A stretch of 64,000 nt of DNA, from NCBI GenBank assembly GCA_030248295.1, contig JASANH010000118.1:62001-126000 (forward strand), in the 5' to 3' direction. Shown here piece by piece: positions 1-11,100 of this stretch. Below the pieces are notes generated by a model. It did no database searches. It was not told the origin of the DNA and saw only the letters and a program-made list of their open reading frames with translations. This DNA is from Mesodorylaimus sp. YZB2_4 (lineage: Eukaryota > Nematoda > Enoplea > Dorylaimida > Dorylaimidae). A program made the translations under genes and the position numbers. How positions within the stretch are numbered: position 1 is the first letter of the stretch; each line of letters starts with the position of its first letter.

Positions 1-920
1 TCGATCACGCTGTCATCGTTCTCAGCAGTAGCCAACACTCGATATTTCAATCGATTTTTCGCAGCCTGCAAAGACAACATATTAATACTTAAGCAACATG
101 ATCATTGTTGCTCAATTACACGTGAAGAGAAGTTTGCGCTCGACCAGAAGTCGTGGTTAGCATATGTAAAACTGGAAATCCTAACTTGTTATCCAGGAAT
201 ATTAGTGAGGATGATTTAAAAACAATTTTTCTCGCTGTATGCTTTTTTGTCCATTTGCATCAACTGTGCAACTATTTGAGTCTGGAGAACCAATATTCTC
301 ACACATTCTTTCATATCAACCGACATGGATATAGCAGACGAAACCCAGACAGGATATTCTACAATGGTGAATAACCCCACCACATGCTTGTGCGCATGCT
401 CCAAGTGTGAGCAACCTATGTAGCACTTGCCAATAAGCGGTGTAGAACAGAGATTCTTACACGTGAATGATAAGTGACTGACATGCTCACTTGCTGTAGC
501 TCCTATGGGCAACACCTTGCGTGAAAAGAAAGTTGGAATAGGTTACATGCGTGCATGGTCAAAACTGTTGAAGTTTCGACTACGAAGTCAACGAAGGCAA
601 GGCGGCCAGTCAGGCAACTAAATACTTCCCCACAGCTTATTACACAGACATGCCCTTTGCGTTCACTTACAGTTAGTGATACTACAGAAGCTAATTCGAA
701 TGCTCATGCCCATATTACTCGCACGTCACAATGCGAAATCAGTCATTCTACATTTACTACCTAGTCAATGTCGAAACTGACTGGTTTCCCATCCCTGAAT
801 CATTCATGTTTTTAGAAGGAATGTCGGGTACTCGCCTACTTTTTAAAGGTGGGGATCGACAGCTAAGGTATCTCAACTGGATCAAAACCTAAACACTTTC
901 AGTGCGAGAATGCAGTCCTT
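1..920. other. No gene recognised
   Basis: No convincing exon, RNA gene or promoter is seen. The missing last exon(s) of the complex III gene that starts at 2700 on the minus strand could lie here, because its last recognised exon ends in a splice donor near 923. A short motif at 427-455 recurs at 1003-1031. Confidence 0.5.
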
Positions 921-1031
921 ACCTGCAAATCCTTATCGTTTATTCCGTCGGTAGCGACCGAGCGAACTTCTCCCACCAATGCCTTCGCCAAAGACCCGCT
1001 GTCTTGCCAATAAGCGGTATAGAATAGAGAG
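427..1031. repeat. Short dispersed direct repeat (two copies, about 29 bp)
   Basis: A motif beginning cttgccaataagcggt occurs at about 427-455 and again at about 1003-1031 in the same orientation, with two transitions between the copies. The second copy lies just upstream (in the minus sense) of the last recognised exon of the complex III gene. It may be a piece of a dispersed repeat. No function can be given. Confidence 0.5.
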
Positions 1032-2700
1032 AATATTCCAGTGTCTTCGTAACCATAGTTCGAAGCCGCGACCTAAAAGCCTTCGAACCATAGCGGCAGT
1101 TATTTCAACTCTCAAACAGAGTGCCTACTGCGGAATCTACTCTATGAAATCATACTATCAGATATTGCCAAGATAACTTACATGAAACGGAGTATGGACA
1201 GCCTTGCGACCGGCACGGGCCAACCGGCTTTGACCACCTTCACTATACTTTGTGGTGGGTCCCGTACCCAGAACGTTAGCTAACACGGCGTAAGCTATCG
1301 TACCACGCACATCGGTCAATCTAAAAAGATTGAAAAATTTACATTTCTTTCTCTCAGAAGAAACAAGCAGCACTTACCCGGGAGCAGGAGCAGCAATGTA
1401 AACTGTAGCATAATCTCGTCCTGGACGCTGCTTCCGAGCATCGCCGGAATAAAATTTCGGTGCCGGCAACGGTGGTGCCGCGCCTCCTTTACCCAAAATG
1501 AATCGATTAGATGCGAATTTCAAAACGTCCTCGTGATCGACGCCAGTGGCCACCAAAGTCGCATTTCCTGTGCTCAAATATTTAAGAGCAAAATCTTCCA
1601 CATCTTTAGCTCGGTGTTTTCCGATGGCGTATTTGGGCGAGAGCAACGAATTAGCTAACCCGTGCTGGCGGTAGATGACTTTGTGTAATTTCTCAAAAGA
1701 ATCTAAAATTAAATCAAACGATTCCTCACTAGTCACTCCCAATTGCATAAAAAAATATGCACGACTTACAAGCGGGCCAATTCTCCTTCAATTGATTTTT
1801 CTCGTGCCACATCTGATCACTACTCGCTCCCAATTCGTGATCGTGGACTCGGAACGGTTCGCCGACCAATTCATTCAAAAGTTGCAACGCGGCATTTCTA
1901 AAAGACTAAGCTGACTGTATATATTCGAAACGCAATATTTTGAGAAGCTTACGTATAATTGCGAGAAACCTGAATATCGATCGAAATATGATCGCGAGAA
2001 GCAGTCGAAGACAGAACCGCCCCTAAACTGGCCACGTGATGATTAAAATCAACGGCGCTACGACGATTCGTAGACTAAAACACAAGAGAGGTAACATATT
2101 TGATACACAATATGTACATAAGATCAAGAGTAAGCCTTACGAACGGGGGGGGGGGCTTTACACTGGGGAAATTCTAAATCTACTTATTGCATCACTAAAC
2201 CTATGTTTCCTACTTTGAGAAGAACGTTAGTTCTCATAAAATCCTACTGGAACTCGGGGTGTTCTGACTAAACGACCCTGCGAAAATCAAGTCGCCCTTT
2301 CGGTTCCAAGAAAAGAGGGAAATAAATAAAAACAGCACTTCTACTTACCAGACCAATCAAATTTCGAATTCGATGAACGATTCCACGAGTTTCGGTCGTT
2401 TCATATCGAGTGCCTGCTTTGAACACGAGCGAAATACGAGCGACCGGGTTCCGATTATCAATTGTAGCCAAAAACAATCCGTTTGGCAGCCGAGTAAACT
2501 AAAATAAGGAGAAAGCTTGCTCCGTTGAAACACGAAAACGATTCGTTGCTCACTTTGAGTCCCGCTGGTGCAGGCAAAAACGGTCGTTCGGTTGGTGGAA
2601 CTCGTTGCGGTTGTACTGCAGCCGATGCAAAAGTTCGAGCGCTGATCAAACGTAAAGCAGAAACAGCACCTTTTCCACTTTCGATTTTAGCGACGAGCAT
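923..2700 (-). CDS. UQCRC2: Cytochrome b-c1 complex core protein 2, mitochondrial (3' end not found)
   Basis: This is a non-catalytic M16-type core subunit of respiratory complex III in the inner mitochondrial membrane. The start is the ATG at 2700. The N terminus is rich in Arg, Ser and Ala and looks like a mitochondrial presequence. Exons placed by homology and splice signals: 2700-2554 (ends GLK), 2498-2349 (begins FTRLPNGLF, then VARISLVFKAGTRYE), 2074-1953, 1897-1770, about 1735-1378 (ANSLLSPKYAIGK region), 1320-1182 (AYAVLANVLGTGP) and about 1000-923 (EVRSVATDGINDKDLQ). The HxxEH zinc motif of active M16 peptidases is absent, as expected for core 2. Donors are mostly GTAAG. The intron between the fourth and fifth exons would be only about 34 bases if my join is right. 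One exon between 1182 and 1000 and the terminal exon were not identified. Confidence 0.85.
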
Positions 2701-2759
2701 GATTCCAATTTCCTGACTAAAAAGAATAACTAAGAATTTTACACAACGCCAGACTTTTT

Positions 2760-4150
2760 TCGCCCAAGAATCCGCTTCGACAAGGAAAAAAATTTTCGGA
2801 CTCATCTTACAGTAAGCTGCTAGCAACATTTACAGTTTATGTAACGCACGTGTCTAGTTGCTTATTTCAATTTCAAAAAAAGGCGGGAATTGGGTTGGTC
2901 CGTCCCGTGATGTCTTATCCACCTCGATTTTATGATCAAGGCCCAGCGAGCTTTTTCTGTCTTGTCTCGAGGTTACTTTTCCGTTCGAGCCCTCGATTGT
3001 TCGTGTTATCTTAACTTTGTCGAATTGACAAACTAACGTAAGAATCAGTCCGTAATTGGGCAGTCTGTGCTTGTCACTTGCACTGTTTCCAATTAGGTAG
3101 GAAGCTGATGTCATTTAAAATTGACGATGTTTTCGCTTGACGTTCACATCGTCTCGAGAATATGAGTGCCCTTAGAGACAACATGCGTCAGTACCAGGTA
3201 TTGTTTCGGAAAGGAAACACACCGACTCGTTCGTGCTGTGATGGCCACGTAGGTAATAACACATCTCCGCCCTCGTCTTCACTTCCGAATCGGGCCTACA
3301 GTCCAGAAAAATGAGGTGCATGCTGACGCAAATGACATTGTTCCTGTCCACCGTTTTGACATTTTTCACGAATCTATTGCCTTGCATCGAACAGGTAAAT
3401 TGAGGAAGGCTATGGAAAAGCTTGTAAGTGGTTTGTGGGAAGGTGAAGAAAAATCGATTGAGCGTTTTTTTATTGATACGACTGCCAGTAAAGGAAAGGG
3501 CGAATGACATGTGGGTGCATAAATGTGAAGCATGTAATTTAGGATTTTTCCGGATCCGTTGAATAGCTCCGTTTAAGTTCAGGTTCATTGCATTTTTTCA
3601 TTTTCTCGTTGAGCCATTTCCGAGGGATGGTCTGCGATGGCATTTTCGCTCCTTCCGTCCCACGCACCTATCTCCCCAGCAGACACCTTGTTGGCGGGTT
3701 AGGTTTGTAGTGAATGGAAGTTTAGCTAGCTTCAAAATGTCTATTATCGATGAGAACACCGATGAAGTCGGCTATGCTGCTGGACTGGCTAGTCACGATG
3801 GCGACGGAAACTCCGTTTTCCTCACATAGCAAGGAGTGAAGAAGCTTCGCTAAGAGTTTTCTCCAATAGGCTCCACTCGCTGTCACCTCCCCCGTTTTCT
3901 CAAAGCCTACTCTGCGAAAGGCCGCTGCTGCTCCTAATTAGCTCAGAGCATGACCGTCCGTGCCGAACGAGTGACCTCAGCGTTTGAAGAGCCTATGCGC
4001 TAGCCTCTCTTCGCCCGTCTCAAAAGCACCAGTCCCATTACGCGATTTGCAGACCGCTCTGTCCCCAACGAGATCCGGCTTATTGCTTTATAAGGTGCTA
4101 CCTTAGAAGTCGAACGCTTCGTTTATCTCAAGACTGATTTCGGACCCGTC
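2760..4150. other. Intergenic, no gene recognised
   Basis: This stretch separates the divergently transcribed complex III gene and receptor 1, so it should hold both promoters. A 30-codon open frame starts at ATG 3738 and ends at 3830, but nothing supports it as a gene. No repeat or RNA gene was recognised. A poly-G run (10 G) lies nearby at about 2145-2154, in an intron of the complex III gene. Confidence 0.5.
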
Positions 4151-4158
4151 TCACCATC

Positions 4159-6447
4159 ATGTCCTTATTAACCACGCATAACGTGCACAAGCGATTTGTG
4201 GACCAATCGGGTGCTGGGTCGACGGACGACGGCCGTTTGCAAGGATTGGACGGACCAACTTTAACCTTGTTCTACGAATTGCTAAGATCGCTTCAGAATT
4301 CTTCCCCATCAGGAAATGCATCAGCATTTCAACTAAAACCTATATTCATGCATAATTATTTATTTTTCTCCTTCCTGTACGGTCTGCTCGGCTTGGCGGG
4401 TGAGTATTACAAGTGCAGCCTTTTTTTCGAGATGCTTGCTCATCCAGGAAACCGTGCACTGCTAAATTCACAGCCAAGGCTTCATGAAAGGCGCCACTGC
4501 ATAACTCACTATCTAGTTAGACACCTGGCATTTTGCTTCTTCTTTCTACGAGCTCGTTTTTCATGCACTGCCATCAGTCATTGAGACGATTCCTGTCGGT
4601 TACTATTGTGTAAGAACCTCATATCTGTTCTTTTGCCAAACACTTGAAGCGAAACGCGGGGTTCCTAGACTACTCAGAGCTCTAATATCCGCGCAGGAGG
4701 GTTCGAAATAAACCGATAAACCTCATAATGAATCTCCTTAGAGAGTGCAAGTGGCTAATCATGTGAGGGAGCTAACTTAGAAACGAGCCTCTAACACTCG
4801 ATGGGAACTATAGTATGGCTTATTTGTTAGGCACGTCCTTCAGAAAAACGATACGCCCGACGGCCAGACCGTCTATCTCACGATCAGCCCGCAGACGTCT
4901 GTAGTATTTTCAGAAACGAAACATGCACCTAAAATTTGTGTTTTCTAGCTGACTAGGATAGATCGCAAAAAATAAATGATCGTAGTGTTCAGGAAGGCAG
5001 GATACTAATGAGGTGGCGGACCCCTGGGTCACATAGTGTCAAGTGCTTCGATTTAGTCTTGCGCTCATTCCTTGCCTTTTAGGCTTATTTTTAAACGTTT
5101 ACTTCATATGGCGCAATATTCGACTTAAAGTCTACAAAAGTTCGCTCTACTATTTCCTGATCCATATCGCTATCACACACGTGCTGACATCGGCACTAAT
5201 TCTTCCCACTTCGCTGGCCATATTGTTATCTCGATACTGGATCTTTGGCGATTTCATGTGTTACTCATTGACAATGGTGCAAGACTTGCCGAGTCGAGTA
5301 GTCCTCCTTCTGTTCGTCCTGATCGCTATCGATCGATATCGGCAATTCGCATATAATTCATTGGATGCTTTGTCGAAGCACGGATGCGTGATCGGGGTCT
5401 GGTTGATCTCGTCTTGCCTAGCCTTCCCGGCTTGTGTCTTCGTAGAATTTTATGACATGTTCTCCTATTTCAAGTTGAACATGCTGCGAGGCATTGGACT
5501 GTGCGTGGTCAATAATCACAGCATGGAAGAATACGCTCGTGCCATGTTCGTCGTGGTCTACGTGGTTCCGCTGGCAGTTTTTGCCTTCGCATTCACTCGG
5601 ATCTCGGTCGAATTGCCAAAGCAGGACCAGCCTGTTGTCTTGGCGCACCTGCCCACGCAGTCAGCGAATAACACGGCTGATGGCGGGGCCGAAGACTGGC
5701 CGCTGGCACCCAGTGCTCTGGACACTGGTTCAGTCAATGCCGATGTGGAACGAAGAATACAACGATACTTGACAGCTTGCGGAGTGGTCGTGGCCCTCAG
5801 CAGCTTACCGCTCAATGTCATGTCGGTCATACAATTTGGGCTGACTGAGGACTATGCTGACAAATCAGCCATGTACGACATGACTTACGCCATATTTGTG
5901 TGGATTAGCTTCTTGCCTACAGTGTGCATCCCAGCCCTGTGCTTGGCAATGGTCAGTCTGGGAATGTCCAATGCTTATTTCTTAACTAACGCCTTTTTCC
6001 TTTCAGATGTCCGCGGCAGGATGTCCATTGTTCTACCGCTTGATGAAACGATGGCGCGAAGGTCCCGCAGCTGACTATGTCCGCCGTTTCAGCGATTTTG
6101 CATCAACTTCAGCCTCCAGTATGATGCGTCTTTATCCAAGAACGGGACCCAATGCCCAGACTGCTGAATCGGCCGGCACCACCATGACCAATCTCAGTCG
6201 TCACAGTCAATCGATGTTCTCATCGCGAGCCACTGGCCTGAGTGCGCTGACGATGAGCTCAACGTGCCCCAATGTTGAGAAAAGAGTCCGCAAACCGTCC
6301 GCCGAAGAATCGATTGCGCTAATGCAAATAAGGAACAGCCGGAACGGACGTCGGCTATCGATGAATCCAACCACATCGGAAACCGAAAGGCAGCCGCTAA
6401 GACGGGCTTCCCTCGCGACAACAGCGTCCACTTCAATGGCCCCCTAA
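4159..6447 (+). CDS. Rhodopsin-type GPCR 1 (probable peptide receptor)
   Basis: This is a seven-helix plasma-membrane receptor. I join three exons: 4159-4399, 5083-5951 and 6007-6447, giving about 516 residues. The first donor is GTGAGT and its acceptor follows ccttttag. The join rebuilds helix 1 (YGLLGLAG then LFLNVYFIW), which is the main support for starting at ATG 4159. The N terminus has N-glycosylation sites (NSSPSGNAS). The helix 3 end reads AIDRYRQF, a DRY motif. Helix 6 has SLPLNVMSV. Helix 7 ends in CPLFYRLMKR, a degenerate NPxxY. The last exon adds a long Ser/Thr/Arg-rich cytoplasmic tail suited to phosphorylation. The SLPLN and DRYRQ features recall neuropeptide (NPY/NPF-like) receptors, but the ligand cannot be assigned. 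Confidence 0.75.
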
Positions 6448-6618
6448 AATGGCTAAAGGCAGAAAGCACGCGCGAAGTCTTGTGCTACTTGACCATGGAT
6501 CCGAGGAAGAGAGTGTCATTGAATGCAGCTACTAAAAGGTGTTTGTTCTTTATCGTATCAGACTAATTGTCGCGTGCATGTTCTTATTATTGATATACGA
6601 GGGCCAGTCCATAATTTT

Positions 6619-7951
6619 TCAGACCAGCAAGAACCAGAAGCCTAGAGTGCGTGATTTATTTTCAGTTTTCGAAGTACCCACCACCTGCTCTGATGCACAT
6701 ATCCATACGCTCGAACCATTTATCAAAACAAGTCTTGAACATTTCCTTATGTCCTTCAAAACAGTATTCATCTCTACCACTGCTTCTTTTGCACTCGAGA
6801 AGCGCTTTCCACGAAGTTGATTCTTCGTTTTTGGAAACAGGTAGAAGTCGCAAGGAGCCAAGTCTGGACTATATAGGGGATGGGTGACCAACTGAACGTC
6901 GTGTTCATGCAAAAAATCCAGCGTTCTGGCAGCTGTGTGGGCAGACGCATTGTCGTTGTGAAGCATGACTCCACGAAGACTAGTATGTGGCCGCTCTTCC
7001 TCCAAAGCCTTGAAAACGGTGGGTAAACAAATGTCACAGTACCAGTCTGCATTGACTGTCCTCCGTTCCTCGAAGGGAACTGCCGCCACCAACCAGACTT
7101 GTCTGAAGAAAATTGCCACTATCTGTTTCCCAACACTTTTGGCTCTGACCACTTTCGTTGGATTGGGTTCATTTTCGAATACCCAACCTGTGGACTGCTG
7201 CTTGGTTTCTGGCTCGTAGTTATATATCCAAGTTTCATCGCCACTGAGGATGTCGTTGACACGTTTTGATTTGCCTGATTGAACTTGTCCAACATAAACT
7301 TGCACCAGTCAACACGAGTCTCCTTTTGCTCACTCGTCAACAAATGGGGATCCACCTCGATGCAACTTTCCTAACGCCCAAATGATCGTGCAAAATTCTT
7401 GCCACTGATGCCGATCCAACAGGATACAGTCCTGCTTTTTCATATTGGCATAGCGTAGCTTCTTTAGGGAGAATTATCAGCATAGTAGCTGCTCTTATAC
7501 TTTTTTTTATGATGAGAAGCCATGGTATCTCAGCGAGTAGTTTTATTTTTCAACCCCCAAAGTCTCCTCTAATTCGTGATACGTAATGTAGGTGTGACTA
7601 AAAAGACAAAATCTGCACCCGCTGTATAGTCACCACGGCCTTGTGTATTTTCATTAGCACATCACTGGGTTCATTTGGTTTATTGAACTGGTTGGATGCT
7701 ACAGTAGAAGCAACTATTAGAAATTAATGCTCTGGTAGATGGGATCAAAGCTTTGTACGTAGGCCACTCCATAAGTTCTTCGTTCCGTGATCAGTTCCCT
7801 GGCCCGCTCGATATTTTCATGGGTCACTGCGTCGTGAGGACGACCAGAACGTGGCTCATCTTTGAATGAAGTCCGCCCTCGCTCGATATTTGAGGCCCCG
7901 TTTAAAATCATAGAAGATCATACCACGAAAATTCTCTTCTGTGGGCTCCAT
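6619..7951 (-). pseudogene. Mariner transposase pseudogene
   Basis: The cut-and-paste DDD transposase is recognisable in pieces. The N terminus from ATG 7951 contains NFRGMIFYDFKRGL. The next piece has DEPRSGRP and ITERRT. After removal of the 181-bp insertion the frame continues as TYHELEETLGVEK. Further on come VASRWIP and LLTSEQKETRVDWC, then the catalytic region with GDETWIYNYEPETKQQS (first Asp), MLHNDNASAH (second Asp) and YSPDLAPCDFYLF (third Asp), as in DD34D mariners. At least three disruptions separate these pieces, so no functional enzyme can be made. Confidence 0.85.
7591..7771 (+). mobile_element. 181-bp TA-flanked insertion inside the mariner transposase (copy A)
   Basis: The insert begins ggtgtgactaaaaagac and ends ggccactcca, with TA on both sides (7589-7590 and 7772-7773). 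Removing it with one TA restores a continuous mariner reading frame, so its borders are exact. The ends are weak inverted repeats (GGTGTG-ACTA against GGAGTGGCCTA). About 20 bases of its right end match the outer part of the host mariner's own terminal repeat. The same sequence occurs inverted at 8126-8193 plus 12689-12809 (copy B), where it runs directly into the mariner end. It is either a small non-autonomous element or mariner-flanking DNA mobilised by aberrant transposition. Confidence 0.75.
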
Positions 7952-8186
7952 GGCTGGATATGCAAAAAACTAAGATGCCTTGTCTGTCTAGCTTCCCCTT
8001 TCAGACTGCTCGCTTCTAAATCGATACTCTTACTCATACTCACTAGAGGAAAGTTCCTGTTTAACGTTAAATTTATGACAGTTTTGTTTCCTAACCGTGA
8101 CCGTTCATGCTGGTCTAAAAACTTATGGAGTGGCCTACGTGCAAAGCTTTGATCCCATCTATCAGAGCATTGAGATTTCTAATGGT

Positions 8187-8193
8187 TACTTCT
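8187..8193. repeat. LINE target-site duplication, 3' copy
   Basis: Plus-strand tacttct directly abuts the poly(T) run that marks the LINE's A tail. The partner is at 12689-12695. The last base is ambiguous with the tail, so the duplication is 6 or 7 bp. Confidence 0.8.
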
Positions 8194-11100
8194 TTTTTTT
8201 TTTTTTTTATTTTAAGCAAACTACTAATTTCTAGGTTTGGCTCAACATATTAGGATTCACAAAACGGCCTACCCAAACACAGAAAGGGAAAAAAGTAAGA
8301 TAACTACATAACTACTCAATACACTTTAGAGATGACAACTTTGCAAAACGTTCTTGGAACATGCTTGGTGTCAGGATATATCTAGCTCGTTTCGTTAAAA
8401 CTTTTAATCGTGTTACCAAGGAGTCCCACAGATCTACTACATCCCCTTTATTCTCGTAATCGGTTCTGGCAAACCATATACACCTTTGGGCCGACTGCAC
8501 AACCATGTTTGCGATCGAGGTGACATGGTTGCAATTTTTACTTGCTACGCCAAAAATTTTATTCTCCTCACTGACCATCAGGGACGGGTCCATTTCGCGC
8601 AAGAGGCGCTGCACCCTTTCCCAGAAATGCTCTGCTCGTGGACATTGAACGAAAACATGGTACACATCCTCATGTTTAAGCAGACCAAGCGCTGTCCTAC
8701 AGTATTTACAGTTTGCATCAACCTCCGAGAAGTGCGAAATCTTGCTTCTGGTGTATAATGCTTTGTAGAGCATAGAAAAGTGTATACTGCGTGTAAGACC
8801 ATCAACGTATTTCGTTTTATTCAGTCTCCAATATGAGGAAAAATCGATTTTCTCACTTCTCAACTTTTCCTTCCAGTAGTCCTGCATTGCCTTTGTGGCC
8901 TTTCCGACCTTTTTCCCCATCATATGTTCGTAGAACAACTTTGTCTTAAGGCACTTTGCTTGGTAACTCTTTTCGTCCAAACTTATTCTGTCAAGGTCAA
9001 TCATAGAGAAATTGGAAGCTATTACAGCCCTGCGAACATCCTTGTAAAGATTTGGAGCTCGGATATTTTTTAGGTCCCTCAGCTTGGCATGTCGCACCTT
9101 TTCAAAGAAATAATCAAAGGCTGAATGCCAAGCTGCCTTTTGTTTTGCCAATAGTCTTCGCATAAGGAGCATCAGCCTGAAAGCCATTATTCTGGTGTTT
9201 ATATCCGGGTACGCAACTCCACCCTGCTCCTTGCCCCTTTTTAGTATTAACTTATTTATCATATTAACTTTCGATGGATACCAGAAATATCCATCTATGT
9301 GCTTCTCAACACTACGCTGAAAATCGAGTTCTGGAGCAATTACAGATGCTAAATACCAAACTTTGGAGAGAAAGTATGTGTTTACCACATGAATCCTTCC
9401 AAAATAAGACATGTCGCTGTGTGGTGTCTTGCTGCTTAGCGTCCCTATATGCTCTCTCACTGCCCTCCAATTGTCCGTTATTTCCATCCCAGCCCTGGAA
9501 AACACAAACCCGTACACTTTGACCTGGTCCACCAGCAGGTCTACCAAGTCATTAGATATTTCCTTTTCGTTCATGGAGCCTAGAGCCAAGATTTTTGTTT
9601 TTGCCGGTTTGAGTGTTGCGCCTGACGCATTTCTAAACTTATCGTAAATCTCAACCACACGATGTATTGATCTTGAATCAGCCACTATGAAATTGGTATC
9701 ATCCGCGTAATTACTAATTTTTATTTCTTCGCCTAGTAAGTCTACCCCTTGCACAGTCCTGTCCCTTCTTATAAGATTGGTTACCGTCTCTGACACAAGG
9801 ACGTACAACAAGGCCGACAAAGGGCAGCCTTGCCTGATCCCCCTGCTAGGCAAGAACGGCGATGAGATGTACCCATTCACCTGCACTGCCGTTTTGACCA
9901 TACCTGGACAATAGATCACTTTAATCCAGTTTTGAAAGCCCTCCCCAAGTCTAAAATGCTCTAGGACTTTGTGCAAGTACTCCCATTCCACAATGTCAAA
10001 AGCAGTCATATGGTCAACCGACAAAAGCATAGCTGCTTTGTCAGCTTCATTTATATACTCGACCGCGTTATAAAGGGTGAGCACCCCATCCCTGATATCT
10101 CTGCCAGGCACCGCACAGGTTTGGTCAGGATGTACTATCTTGCCCATAACCTTCCTCAATCTCATCACTAGAACCTTCGCCAAGATCTTATAATCAACAT
10201 TTAGGACCGTTAAAGGCCTCCAGCTCGATCTTTGTGCTTTGTCCCCTTCTCCCTTATACAGCTGTGAGATGACCCCGAAGTAGCAAGACGATGGAAGAAA
10301 ACCCAGCATCGATGAAGCTTCGTACAATCTGCTCAAAATTTTGCCCATCTCAGCGATGTAAAACACGTAGAATTCGATCGGTAGTCCATCTAATCCAGGA
10401 GACTTCTTCCGTTGAAAAGAGCGTATCGCATCTCGTACCTCATCTTCTCCAATACTATCTCCCAACATCTCCCTGTCCACTGCGTCTGCCATCCCATGCG
10501 GTGGTTGGCTCAAAAATTCAGCTGCCGCCTCGGCATTTATTTCCCCCACCGTTGTAAACAAACTAGCATACTGGCTCCTGACTTCTCTAATTACTTCCAG
10601 CTGATCCTCATACAAGGTACCATCAGCCCCTCGAATCGAATATACTGCCCTCGCTTCCGCCGAGTTTTTTTGCATTAGTTTAGCGGTCGTCAGCGTGAAC
10701 TGATCAGTTGCCAAGTCTCTGAAATGTGTTTTACTTAACCTTCTCCTAACCTCTTCACGATCTAAAGCCCTTAGCCTATCCCTGAGGTCCCGAAATTCTG
10801 ATTTCAGTAACTCACTTGATGGATGCGAACTCAACCTTTCCTTCGCTTTTTCTAACTCTCTCTCTAACCAGAGTCGCCTTTGCCTATACTCTCTGACAGT
10901 CTTCTGTTTTCGGGCCTTACATAATGCCCCTATCTCCTGCTTACACTGCTCCCACAAAATTATAACCTCTTCATACTGGGCTGTGCTTATTTTAACCTTT
11001 AGTATCTGTAACTTTTCCCTGACACACCTTTGCAATAAATCGTCTCGAGCAAAAGAGTCAATATCGAGCTTCCAGTAAGAAGGCCCTCTTCTTATTTTTG

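Larger units (their letters stand above)
6598..8139 (-). mobile_element. Broken mariner (Tc1/mariner superfamily) element
   Basis: The element reads on the minus strand. Its ends are inverted repeats: 6598-6628 (cgagggccagtccataattt and onward) and 8108-8139, related over about 30 bases including the inner gctggtct. A TA is present at 6596-6597. The other flank reads TG here, but the copied version inside the element preserves TA. Without its 181-bp insertion the element is about 1.36 kb, close to a typical mariner length. The transposase starts at ATG 7951 and has an internal deletion or frameshift near 7865, the insertion at 7591-7771, and further frameshifts near 7300 and 7480. It is therefore dead. 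Confidence 0.85.

Noticed and set aside
3738..3830. 30-codon open frame (begins MSIIDENTDE)
   Set aside because: Too short, and no domain, promoter or splice donor links it to a gene.
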